The notes under the pieces are model-generated. The model ran no database searches. It was not told the origin of the DNA and worked only from the letters and a program-made list of their open reading frames with translations. The position numbers were made by a program, and so were the translations under genes. Positions 11,142-24,100 of a stretch of DNA of 64,000 nt are shown here, in pieces; the stretch's first letter is position 1, and the number at the start of each line of letters is the position of its first letter. The DNA comes from Lineus longissimus (taxonomy: Eukaryota > Nemertea > Pilidiophora > Heteronemertea > Lineidae): NCBI RefSeq assembly GCF_910592395.1, contig NC_088313.1:16448437-16512436 (forward strand), read 5' to 3'.

Positions 11142-11250
11142 TATCTGAATGATTCATCTACAGCCTTACTAGCTTGACACGCTGTTACCTTGCTAACCTC
11201 ATTTAGACTGATGAGACAGGTAGGATTAGTCACGCGATACGAACAATCGA
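11142..11250 (+). repeat. Diverged direct duplication, copy 2
   Basis: Second copy of the segment at 10724-10822, in the same orientation about 420 bp downstream. It contains a small insertion after the GCTAACCT block relative to copy 1. Confidence 0.55.
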
Positions 11251-14200
11251 TCTGATGCAACGGAGTAAGTATTTACATTAGTCCAGAGAATCCTCTTTTT
11301 TGGGAGTTAAGTAGTCGCTTATCACGACTGGTAATCTATAATACCACAAATGAGATATTTAAATTCACGACGCAAAATATTAAATTCCCTGTTAACGACT
11401 AATAACGTGTAATCCCTCAGCAGATGTTATTGACCAAATAGTGGAATACTCTCTGGTGAAAAAAGTAATGATTCTCTCAAAAAAGGCCGCGGCCTGGTCA
11501 AAGTGTCGGTTTCTGCCCATTACATCGTGGTCAAAAGCAACATCCCTGTTTCTTTTGTGTTCGATATCAAGGAATAAATCAACCACAGCTTGCTAACTAT
11601 ATACTACAAGTTACAACTCTGTATTGTTCAATAGAAAGTTACAGTGCAATGTCTGCATCTCTAAAGATGTTTTGATTACGCCTATACGCTATTCAGGAAT
11701 CGGTTGATCACGCTATTCAACTACTCGTGCTACAGCTTGCAATTGTAAAATGTAATTACGCAGTGGCGGAGGACATTCGAGATTTCATTTGCCAATTTAC
11801 GCTGTTGACCGAACGGAGTTTGTCTTCTTTTAAAAAGTTTCCTCATCAGGCACATCAATCACGGAGGACCATCCGGTGCATTATTAACATCGATTCCATT
11901 CTCAAATGGTGCTGCAGTCAATGCAATCATGGGATTTTTCTCGGTCGCATTGTCTGATTGACTGCCGAGAAGGAACGTTTTCGAGGCCGAGACGATGTAT
12001 CTCTTTGATTCGGGAAAGCGAGGTTAAGCCCTTCATGCAGAGTCAATGTAGCATGAATCAGGCACTTGCTTTTATTAATTAACTAGTTGGAACGATATGT
12101 TTGTATCTTTTATCAAGCAAAAGTGCCTACTGATGATAATGAAATATGTGAACTTACAAGTTTCTTGCTGATACTCCAATGCGAAGCTAATTGGTACTCG
12201 GTCTATTGAGTTGAAAGATCTTACAACGTTGACGGTGAAGTAGTCGAAATGCCAACATGATTTCAGTCACAAAAAGAAAGGCCTTGCCTGCACTATATCT
12301 TAAGTGTTCTTCCGTACTCTACCACTGAATTTCCCTTAAAGTCATAAAAAAAACATTGTACTCAAATCCAAACATTCTAAAAAGTTAAGTGGGTCTACCT
12401 TTTGGCAAAGTTTAATTGAGCAGAATCTAGGGCCCTTTTTTAAGCCCTGCAGACGCTTTTAAAAGCCATTGTTGAAGAATTATGTATTTTTGTATAATCG
12501 TGACGAAATTTTAAGAAAACTTCCCTTACTATCCTGTTCACAAAATGACAATTCTCCAAAATTCTAAATTTATGCATCAAGAATCAGAAATGGTAAAATG
12601 AAAAAGATTCCAAGATACGTAACTACTTCGATTTAAAAAAATTATCGAACTTACAGGAAGTAGAAAATCTTTCGCATGGTGATGCACGCTGTGATTGGAA
12701 TGGAACGGATTTTCATAATCACACAAGCCAGGATCATCACTCTTTCAGCGATGTAAATCTGCTATGACCATCCCAGCTGACCTTGAGTCAAATCGGTGTG
12801 CATCATATTGCACAATTGGTAATTTTAGTCGGAGTCAAGGCGTAGTGTAAAACAGAAAGTGTGTGTCTCGGAAGGAGATAAAACCTTGATATTTCCTTTA
12901 AAACCGAGCAGTCATCGATCAGCATATATAGCTCCTTGATACGGAACCTATTTCGCGACAAATCCGAAGCATGTCAGGATAAAACACATGCTTTTTATAG
13001 AGAAGAGATGTCTAGGGAAAGCTTTTATAAGCTCTCCCTGAAGGGGTACAGGAAACAAATTAAATGCACTTCGCTGATTCTCATTGGGCCTCTCTATAGT
13101 GATTTTTTACACAATATAGTTGATACTTTCGGTGGCTTTTTGCGAACTAATCAAGGTAATTGTTATCACCTGTATTCATGTTCACGCTCTTTTTATCGTA
13201 TATTGTCTTCTTTTCTTCTTCTCTTCTTTCTTCATTTTTCAGCTCTTGGAATATTGATAGATGTATGCAAAACATCAGGTAAGTTTTTCGGTTTTCGGTT
13301 GTCCCAGAAAGGCAGGATATCAACACATGGTATGAAACTACTAGTCTATGCTACGATCCTTCACAGGAACAGATCCAAACTGTATACGATATCTTAAAAG
13401 CTGGTATCATTTGTCTCCATCTTAAAATGTAAAGAGCGGCTTTGGACCCGATTAAGCCTTCTTCTCTGATCAATGCAAACTAACCAAAAATAGAAGCCGC
13501 CTTCATAACAGTCTAACAATGCCATCAAGACCTGGAAAAGAAACCACGCTGATTAAGTTGTCTGAGTTTTCTCTTTCAAGAAACTTCGAGAATATCCATT
13601 TCTGCAAGGAATATCGCTCAGCTTTGGTAAAACCCATCTGAGATGCGATGCTCAATGACACATGAACATGAAAGACGACATTATGAAAAGTGAGCTCTTT
13701 TAACAGATCGATTACAACCATGATGGTTAAGGTGGGTGTGTTGTTACTCTCAGTCTCCATTTCACATTCTTCGTGGATCTCCAATTATTGCTTATTATCG
13801 AAAGTTATATTCGCCATCATGTTTAATAGCTTGACACTGCCTGAGCTTATCAGATTCTTCCTAACAAGTCGAACCAGAATCATAGTATACATGTAGCTCA
13901 TTCGTAATGTTATATCCACACCATTCTGGGCTCTGGAGCGCGAACTGCTGGTCAGATTTCTTCGAAGTTTGGTTTTTACTAATTTCATCTGGAAAACCAT
14001 TTGATTTAATAGTTACCATAGCCACGAAATAAAATCTATCAATGTATTTGTGTAAATTGATGCTGTTAGTAAACATTATCCGTTCTGTACGTTTTTTTCA
14101 CCGCCACTCTGTGAGATATCTTCGGGTTGTTACTATTTCGTGTCCATCTTCTCATATGCCAGTTAGTATGAATGAGAAATCGCCGGAAACAAAATATGGC

Positions 14201-16002
14201 CTATCCAGATGGCAAAAATATACAACTTGTTTGGAATGATTACCAATCGCAATGTCCTTCACACCTCCCAATGTACTCTTGTCTCGACTCTTACCTTCAG
14301 AAACAAGATGATGCATAAATCGGACGTTCAGATTCTACCCCAGGGGGTGGTACTTGGGAACTAATAAGGAAGTTCAGTACCACGGTTCATAAGTTATCCC
14401 ACAGTGCCCTTTCATTCAGAATTAATTGCGCACGACCAACCGGAAAGGCTCAGGGTATTCGGAAAGGAAATCTCAATCACTGCCACCACTTATATCCGGT
14501 GTGATACAAGTACATGTCACGTGTCTTAAGGACAGGAAGGACGGACGGATATTTAATTTTAACGCATCTATATTCGCAATACTCCGAATCAACGCGATCA
14601 CCTCTTGTTGTCGGTAATCATTTTGACACAGGGCCTGTAAATGTGGCTTGAAATGACAAGATTCTCAGTCGATCCAGTACACTCTCGCAAGCAGCAGATA
14701 TTCAATATCCGTCATCGGAAGGAAGAGAATGGGGGAATGGAAAATGGAAGATTGACGACCTCTTTTTAATATTGTAACGTGTGATGAGATTAAACTCAGT
14801 TTTTTCTTTAAACCAGAGAACGGTAATAAAACGTTAAAAATCTCACTCGTGCGCACAGTATTGGAAAATCATTGTCATTCTCGTCAGCCACCTCCCATTA
14901 CAATATCGTCACGACCGAAAGCCAATTCCATTCAATTTCGCTCAATCTTCTGCAGATTTGCTCAATGCAACCTCTGCACAAGTTATCAGAAATCTTAGAT
15001 CCCGAAGGATTCCCCTAGAAGCTAGAGCGTTACTAGAGCAACGAAGCTTGCCATTAAGTAAGGTATAGGCGGCTTAATCAGTGTTTTTACGAGTTACGCT
15101 TGGAGGATAATCGAAGGCCACGGCTATATCCACATTTTTCATTTGATAAACACTTTCGTAAATTCTTTCAAATGATATACTGAATACTGTTTTGCACCTT
15201 ATTACTGAAAATACTTATCATGTTTCTTATTCATCGTGTGCAGTATACGAAGAAGCTTTCCCGGACCTAGAGCAGTGTTCATTTTGACTCGTATTACTAA
15301 TATCAAAGTAAGTGAGCCTGACATATTTTCGCTAATATGCCACGTTCCAAAATCTCGAGAATCGTAGTATTATGATTTTTTCAGAGTTATTCCGAATGTT
15401 TAACCACCACAGCCGTCATCATCAAGGCATATGACCTTGGCATATGACGAAGGATTTGGCTGTTGACTTGGCCTGATTATAACTACTTGGACAAGCAGAC
15501 AGTGTCAGTTAAAACGCAAGCCTGAAGGAGCCCCGCCGACCACGAGCTCCGCCAAAATCTGTATCGGAAAGTATATGCAAACCATCCTCAATGGTGAAAG
15601 GGTAACGCCGGAACAATTTATTATTCACACTGCAATAAATCAAACATCATCAGACTGGTCTACGTCAACCACGTAGACTCACATCTTAATCTTATTTGTT
15701 TTATACTTGATTGCCACGACTGCAAAGTAGATTTGTTTCCATCCATCATCACTCATCATTACGCATGCGCGCCTGAAATAGATTGGCACTGTTCTTCCTA
15801 ATTCAATTGATTCTTTTGATTGGCTAGCTCAGTGTCAGAAAGGTTAAGGATTTGCTTGATGAAAACGGTTGTAATGGCAACGTCCAGTTTTCTGCACAAG
15901 GAATGGCTTCAGGTTTATTCCAGGGTCCTTATCATTGCTCTGTTGGACAAAGTCACAATGCAGGGATGTGATCACTTTTGCAGTAAGAAATATAGGCCGG
16001 GT
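11251..16002. other. Intergenic, no gene recognised
   Basis: This is largely AT-rich with a T/C-rich run near 13200-13250. The longest frame (12936-13397) lacks an ATG start and known motifs and passes through the pyrimidine tract, so I do not call it. I identified no RNA genes or complete mobile elements. Confidence 0.4.
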
Positions 16003-16229
16003 CTATTTGGCAAGCCGCTCGCCGAACAGGCATCTTTTTTGTCCTGTTTGGAGAGCCGCTTGCCAAACAGCACTAAAAAGCCACCCTGTTCGGCCAGCCG
16101 GGCTTACCAAACAGGTAAAAAATCTACCCTGTTTGGCGAGCTGGAGACTTTACTTTAATATCAATGAGTTCGGCTCTCCATTCAGGACAAGAAAAAGTCG
16201 CTGTTTGGTAAGCCGGGCTTGCCAAATAG
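16003..16229. repeat. Array of five hairpin palindromes with 14-15 nt A/T-tract spacers
   Basis: Five inverted repeats sit in tandem at 16003-16029, 16044-16070, 16086-16114, 16129-16185 and 16201-16229. Each is built from the arm CTGTTTGGCAAGCC (variants allowed) and its complement around a 1-base centre. In the fourth the loop has grown to about 29 nt. Spacers are 14, 14, 14 and 15 nt and each carries a homopolymer T or A run of 5-6. A further A-run follows the last unit. Arms are imperfect but vary in compensating ways. The regular spacing resembles a designed array, yet there is no evidence of CRISPR function and this is animal DNA. Confidence 0.8.
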
Positions 16230-18157
16230 TCACTTCCAAAAAAATATATCACAAAATGAATTGCGGCCTGTACGAAAAAGCAAATCGCCAAATCGGACAT
16301 TCACCTCCATGCATTTATGTATTGGGTAAGCGGACGTCGCTACAGGCGCCGAAAGCATTGTATAACACATCATTCCTTGCAGCCAATTGTTAACTTGTGA
16401 TTTGCGGATAATGAAAGATCAATACTCCATGTAACAAGTGGCTGACTGTTCAAATCACAAACCATGGAAAGTCAGGCTATTGCCAATTACTCTCCTGTGG
16501 CTAGAGGTGGACCCGATGGAGGTTGGCTTAGACAAGTGATTCGCCATAAAAATGGTGAATGGCAAAAGAACTTTAGGATTGTTTTTCTGATGCACGAGAG
16601 CACCTTCAGAAGAGAACGTAGGAAAGATCGCTGCAACATTCAGACGGCGAATATATACTCTGAACAAAATGTGTAGATATTTCGAGCTCAAGAATTGATG
16701 ACAATTTATCATATTGGTTATCTTGTTCATTTTTTATCCTATCGCCACGTTCATGAGGTACATGTCTGAAAGCTATCGATTTCTGACTTAAAACCGAGAA
16801 TTAGTCAGTCATCCTTGCCAACTGACATCCTCACCTACCAATTAATGCATGTTTAACGATCTAAAAAGTGTTAGCCCCCGCAGTTTCTCGATACTGCCTT
16901 TGGAAGAGTCTATTCAAAGTACGGACCTGCGCGCTACCTCGAAACCATATTGAACCTTTTAAACCATCTCTCTTTCCGTGTATACCGAACTGATTACCTA
17001 CTCGAGCGTGCAAATTCAAGATACGTCAATCAAAGAGCCAGTGAACAAGCCCGGCATCTTATCTTCAACATATGACTGTTTGTTGTCAATAGTTGACGTC
17101 TCCAGCTCACCAAGGTCATCCGATCTAAACCTCAACTTAAACATGGAGGATCCTTTGGAGTAAGGCTTTAGAAATTATCTTATTCTAACGATAACCTCGG
17201 TTTATTATCCCTTTTTGTATGAAGTTTTAATTAAATTCTTTATAAGGAAATTAATCTTTAGGGATCTATAATTACGTCTGAAATTAAGCTACGACTCGCT
17301 GTCAGCTTGTCGATCATTTGTTTGCCCTTTTGACCTTGAATATGAAAAATATTTAAAAGCCCGACAATATTTTTTTTGAATCTATTAAACAATTTAAGTG
17401 ATCGCCGAGTCAGCCTGGGTTTAACCATATTATTTCTCATACTGAGGAATATCTATTCTGGGGAAAAAACTAGTTATCCCTACGATAGCGTTTAGAATCG
17501 TCCATAAACTTGTTTTACTAAAGAAAATACTGTCAGCTTCTGCTTTCCGTAGCCGCAAGATCCCAGTTCCATGCTGTGACTAACTTTCTCCTTTGGCGAC
17601 AAGTGCCTGAGCATTGATACATGCCAGTATTACCCGACCATGACTTTCACGGTTGCCTTTAGCATGGGTTCACCAAATGCTTCATTACTAATAAGACTAC
17701 ACCCCTAACAAGCCATTTCCATGACCGGACATGTCACGCCGGCGGCTCCGGTTGAGGAAATGGCACTCGGCTTTGCTAGTTAAGGACAATCACCGATGGT
17801 CATTAAAGGGACAACTAGCAGGAGCCAGGAAGGTTTGATTAAGTCTTATGCCCATTGACGTACACGCACCACAGGGTTCACTATTTTGGTATAACGATGA
17901 CCATATTGAAAGACAAATACTCATACATTTCACGGTAGCTCTTAAAATCGATCACTTTTGCGTTTAACCAATAGGTCCATCAGTAAATAAGGTATAACCT
18001 ATTTGACTAAGTTACACGTGACCTGACTACGAATGCTTCAATTATCGCTCTGATTGAGGGGAGTTTTATTTGCCTTGGTCATTTCAAGAACGTGCTCAGC
18101 ACAAGTGGTACGAAAACAGGCGCCATCGAAATTGCTATTCAACAAAGCATCAAAATA

Positions 18158-18193
18158 CCCCCAACACCCCCCCCCCCCCCCCACCCCACCCCA
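18158..18193 (+). repeat. C-rich tract
   Basis: A near-homopolymer of C, broken by a few A residues (CCCCCAACA followed by about 20 C, then CCACCCCACCCC). It is a simple-sequence repeat and could adopt an i-motif, or a G-quadruplex on the other strand. It is also a likely spot for assembly length error. Confidence 0.9.
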
Positions 18194-21100
18194 ATTGGAC
18201 AAGACCCTCACAAAGCAAGCCTATCAAACCCAAATTTCTCTAGCAAAATGTTCACCATTTATGCCGATTAGGTAACACTGTTGGGAACACCAAGCGCCAT
18301 CGCAATTTCAATTACGTATTTACCATTTGCGGGACAAGACTCTGCCGTGTGCACTCATTGCGGATGCCTCATAAATGCAAATGTACCCTAACCAAGTTCT
18401 GTAACCAAAAGTGGTGTTAGCATCTCACGACTTCAGTCCGCACTTATGCTAAAGCAATAAACACCCTCGACGCAATTAGGGATTTCTCAACTTGTCATTC
18501 GATAGATTTCCTGCTCTCTCGGCAAATCAGTGAAAGCGGACAACTTGCCAATCGACAGATCAGATGGGTATATTTGAGGAAAATGTGTTGTCAAATTGGA
18601 AAATCAATTGAGTTAGGAAGTGGTAATCGGTAATTCATGTGTAGATTATCTTTCTCAGCCTGGATTCAAGGCATTTCCTTATTGTTTCTAAATAGAGAGG
18701 ATCTCTGTGAAACGCTAAGGCCAGTGATGTACTTTTGAAGGCAAGAACACTCTGTGAAATATACATCTTTGTAGCGGGGTGGAACCTTTGCCATTTTTTG
18801 AAAACTGATGTAAATACCTTCATGTCCATCAACTCGGGCTGAGAGTAGTGACGCTGCTAACCAGTTGAACTGAACATTGGAAAGTTGGAGTTGGGCTGCT
18901 AATCCAATCTAATACATCAAACCCTCTTGGCGGCAACATCATTCACTGGGATGGCCAGGGCGAGTAACAGCTACCAAGGATAAGAAACGTCACATGCACA
19001 CCCCAGGGGACATATTATGTTCTAATTAGCTCTTTGTCTTATGAATAATAGCCGAAGGTGTCTACAGATTTCCATGCGTTATTAAAATCATAAGGGGGTT
19101 CACTTGCTGTCGACACTGTGAGAAGACGTTGGCATGATCGACGGTATGGGCGGTTGCAGTGGATGTCTACTGTATTCTATAAGAAATGATTTGAAGCAAC
19201 CTTGAAATTGAATGGTAGAGACGCCATTGCTATCTGCTTCGACATGGAGATTTGTGAAGGTGATCATGTTACAGTTCGTTAATCTATCAATGCTCGAAGA
19301 GGAAACAGTTGAGGGTTCTGATAGAAGTAAAGGATGTCATCAGTACATATTGCAAAAACAAATCATGGACTTCACGACGGATACTGTTGCTCTACAAAAC
19401 TGAGGTACAGTACGTACTGAGCCAATATCTTGATTTTTGGAAAGCAAGACCGAACCCACCAAAGATACCATTGCAAACCAGTCGAACACCAAAACTGGTA
19501 TTGCTTTCTAAGAATCAGGCAATCTGGAAAGCTAGAAGTCGTCTTCGTCCAAATTCCATCATGGGAATATAGCTCAGCACTTTGCGAGAAGAAAAAAAAG
19601 TCAAATGAAATCTTGTCCAATCTATCGTCCGTTTACAAATTGCCGTCAGGGGAGACCAACGTTACAGCCAGCTTCTGGCCGCCCGATAGTAAATCTCGTC
19701 ATTGGCTGGCAGTTTTCCCCGTTGCCTCTCGAGTCATTACTGGCATCTGGATTGCAGTTTTTGCAAACTTGCCTCCAATGAATGGGGTGAATGTCTGAAT
19801 AAAAAGTGCTGGCCATCAAATGATGGTTAGGCAAAATCAGCTAGTTGGTTCTATTTATTCATGCTTTGAAGACAAAGGTCAACAGAGGAATCATCGAGAC
19901 GGCACGTTGCGGTGGCTGGAATTACGTCTTTAACAGATAATGCTTCTTTGTACGATCATAGATTCTGTGATTAGTATTTATGACAAAGTTACCTGTCTAC
20001 TACAACATGTTGCTGTCTCCTATGGTAAAGTGTCTGCTTCAGATCCGTCTCAAGATCAATGGGGAATTCTCATTCCCAGTCAGTGTTGCCCTTCGCTCCC
20101 GAGTAGATTTTATTGTCCAACCCAGCGGGACCTGTCCAACCAAGATCATGATGCATTAGCTGGATGACAAGGCCGACTTGATGAAGTTGCCCAGTATATT
20201 CTCTTTGACGGTCAGCGTACTTTTGTTAACGTGGAGTGGACAACAAGCTACCAGATGAGTGTTACGCTGGAAATCATCGTGTTGACGTAGATTAGGCTGA
20301 AAGGGAAAGAAGACACTATTGGCCTTCTTTTTTTTCATTCAAAGTGGTCAATTCAAATCGGCCAGGAATCTGTCCACCCTCAGTGAGGTCGTTTCTCACC
20401 CACATTATGTGCACGTGTTACACCTGCATAACAAATAACATCGTCAATGGACTCTTCCTTTCCGTAACACAACAAATACCTCATTGGCGACAATGGAGGA
20501 AATCAGAACGCCCAGCCGGTGGTTTGTGGGGGAAATGTGCCATGCCTCGCACACAGAATCGAGACGATTGATGATGTGCGAGGACACACTCTACTCCCAT
20601 GGGGTCAATGCGTTCCCCACTTCCGGTGCGGTGCGGCTATTTTGAGTTGCTAATTAAGTAATCCCCGGATGAAGAAGTTGGTGTTAGGAAAATGAATGGA
20701 CCAACAGCACGCTGAAAAAACGCATCTTTCGCCCTCGCAATAAATTACCTCTACATGTATGTACTCGAGCTTGAAAACAGTTGCAAACAGGCAGGTGAAA
20801 AATTAATACCTGCTTCTACTGAGAATATGACACAAACTGTTGTAATGATGACAGATAGATAGTTTCTCAATCTAATTTGAAAATATTGCATACACCTGCG
20901 TCACATTCGAAATATATGCTGAAAAGCTGTAGGTGAGAAATGTAGTGTGATTGTCGTTAACACACCTAAACTCCCACATTCTCACTCACTGGCATGTATC
21001 GAATTATGTTCGAGATTCGAGAAATTGACTTGATTATACAGTAGGATTCTTTTCAGTTGGCGAGCTTCATTAAAAAAATCAATGAATAACATCATTATTT

Positions 21101-24100
21101 CACAAGTGTTATGATAGTCACCGCCACTCATTTCGTTCTATCGTTTTTAATTCCTCTAATTGTTTAAAGCTTTAGTTCCTGTTCAACTTCATAATTCAAA
21201 TAAATTTCTTGTTAGCAGATGATTTGGCTTGAAGCAGCTTCTGTTCAGCAGGTGAGACTCATTTATAATTCAATAAACAAATTTCTTTACTGTCTAGATG
21301 GTAGTTGCCGTCACTCATTTCATACTCTGAAATTTGTTTTTACCCGAGTGTGTATCCCTTCAATTGCCTATAAACTTGTTGCTCGGAAAACCAATCTTTC
21401 ATCATATTCATTTTTCTTCCTCACGGCTGCGCGTGCCGAAGTCGGTGATTGCTTCGTGTAGCTTTTGCTGTGTGAATCAGTCTTGGTTTCGTGAAGTACC
21501 TTTGGGATTACCGTATGAATGTACTGCTTCAGTCAGACTGCAATGACTGCTTATAACATTTTCTGTATCTTTTATCTCGAGTCCTGCTTTACCTATTTCT
21601 TAGGTTTTGGCTTTTTTCGTCACCCTACAGCAGATACTTCTGATATCTTGACGTCCGATTCCCTAAACTGTTTTATTTTTTTCAAAAAAAATTATTCTCA
21701 AGCACAACAGTGCCTCAGCCAGGACAACGTGTCTATGTTTACAGGAAGTTCGTCGCCGTCTCATTATACTCGGGAAAACACTTTATACCAATATGTAATT
21801 GCATTACCCGAGATTCCTGATCGTCTGCTTTTCATCAATCGGTTTCTTTCATCCGACACCATTATACTAACAGACGATAAAACCAACGTCAATCGACATT
21901 AGTAATGGTCGCAAAGGTACCAATCTGTCGACAATCAAATGCATTGGGTTTTTGCGAGACTACACAATACAAGGGCCCGACATAACATCCTTTAGGGGCA
22001 ATTCCTCAGTGGTAACTATATGTATTTGCTGATATCAACACCAGAATCTTGCTTCAGATAACATTTATGAGTCTGTTGGGACATTCCGTTTGTCTGGTAA
22101 TCAGACCCAGGGGCGGCTCTGACACAGTGACCTCAGGTCTTGTCACTCGTCGCATAGAATTAGTCAGGTACTGTCTGACAGCATGCCTTTGGACGATCAG
22201 GGAGTCCATCGGAAAGATGAAACGCAGTTCGACTTATAGCCAATGCCTACAATTCATTTCTTATCAACTGCTGGCAAGAATGGATTTTTTTACCTTTGCA
22301 TTAGGTTAACTTAATACCGCAGCTAAATGCTTTCGGCTTGAATCTATCTCCAACCCAAGGCGCTTCCATCATTGCATGAACATGCCCGAAATTTTTCCCG
22401 ATACCGAGGCCACGTGCCAAGACATGATCCGTATGAAATATTCATTTCCAAGCTTTAACCCCGAACATTCTTCAATTTGTTCCAACAACTGTCAATTACC
22501 TAGTACATTGTAGCATCGTGTTCGCAAATGAAAAACTAATATGTTTTTATTCGGGACAAATTTCTCATTCCGAATATATTTGTACTTCGAATATCGATGA
22601 GTTTATCTAATGGACCATAACATCGCAACGGCCTGTTTATTTACTGTGGAATATAAGGAGGTGTACAGGAAGTCCAGCCAAATTGTGTGGGATGTTTGGC
22701 CAGATTGATGGAGAAAATATGATAATTTGGCCGGAAATACTCATCCGGAGGAAATCTTGTGTTAATGTTCGCTTCTCCGGCCCTGCACAAAAACCTCTGA
22801 AACTATATGTACCAGTCTTCCCCTTATTGGCTGAAGTACCAGTGTACATTTACATCAACTCCAAGTCAACGTCCGAGATTTAACTGTCAGTCTCGGTTCC
22901 GGTACTTCTAATGATTTTTATGAGTGGAAATAGCACTAAAAATCCTGGAACCAAAGTCAGTTACTACTTTTCTTTTCCGTCGGCAAGATAGCAACCAATG
23001 GAAATGAGAGTTTGGATATTGTTGCCACAGTGTTGATGAAAGTCCTAGAATCGGATGCTCGCGACGCTCTGGTTAGGCACATTTCGTTTTGCGCCTTGTG
23101 ATCCAGCCAGTAGTGTATGACCGTGCATACACTGCTGCTTCAGCCAATGAGGGGAAATGTCTCGGGGGTTTGAGCGCAGACTCCAGCAGGACAAATGGCC
23201 GACAGGCTGGTACATAAATTTGTCTTCATTCAATCCAAAACCTCCACTGTCTGCATCCAGTGAATATCCCCTTATACGAGAATGATGTATCGGTTTTTCA
23301 AGAAGATTCACTGCAGTTTTGGACCTAAAACAAATATACTTCTTTGTATTGTGATGGATTTCATGTTGAAGGATTAATCATTTCAAGGAGCTTTGCACTA
23401 AGCCAACACAGCTCGCCGCAAAAAGTGTTAATCAAAGTTTTTTGTTTGTCTCTTGACGTTGACGTGTAGTGTATCTGACGTCGGTTTTCTGCGCGTTCCT
23501 TTGATGGCGCGTGTTCTTTAGTGTCCTTTTCGAAGGCGACCACGCCTCCAAAAGGAAGTCGACTTATCCTTTTGAGCGGAATCTTTGTGTAGTCTTCTAA
23601 TACCTTTCCAATACGTGTCTCAGATGAGGCTTCGAAAGGAACAAGAAAAACTCTTCGGTGTCGTCTATGGTAATCTTTCCCACCAAGGTACAATCAGTCT
23701 TTTGCATTCTGAACCCACGAGCTTACAAGTACACGTTAAGTCATACATTCATTTATGAAAGATACGAATGAGAGAATGATTGTTTTCAAGTTTTAGCCAG
23801 ACGTCATTAATCAAAACATGTGACCTTGGCGACGGTTCCCATGATTTGATAACATAAGCCGGATCACGGTCCACTGAGGCAAACATTTATCAAACGATGT
23901 TTGTATATATTATTTATCAAACAGCTTCATCGAATCCGACGGCTTTGGACATTACGAAATGATTTCACGAAGAGCACTTTCTAGCTTTAGCTGCCGCGGA
24001 AAGATATGCACTCGGTCAAGGCGGGTATTTGGTAATTCGGAGGCAAGCGTATAGTTCTGTCACGATGGCGACCGAAGCGGGATATGCTCTATAGCTAAAT

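Noticed and set aside
12936-13397. 153-codon plus-strand open frame
   Set aside because: It starts on TTG, crosses a pyrimidine tract, has no recognisable domain and no splice context. It is consistent with a chance frame.
16003-16229. CRISPR-like array
   Set aside because: Repeats are palindromic with regular spacers, but spacers are 14-15 nt, A/T-run dominated and not unique, there are no cas genes, and the genome is eukaryotic.
19430-19798. 122-codon plus-strand frame overlapping a minus-strand frame
   Set aside because: Open on both strands with no motif. Neither translation is recognisable.
23361-23693. 110-codon charged minus-strand frame
   Set aside because: No motif, no homology I can name and no splice or polyadenylation context.
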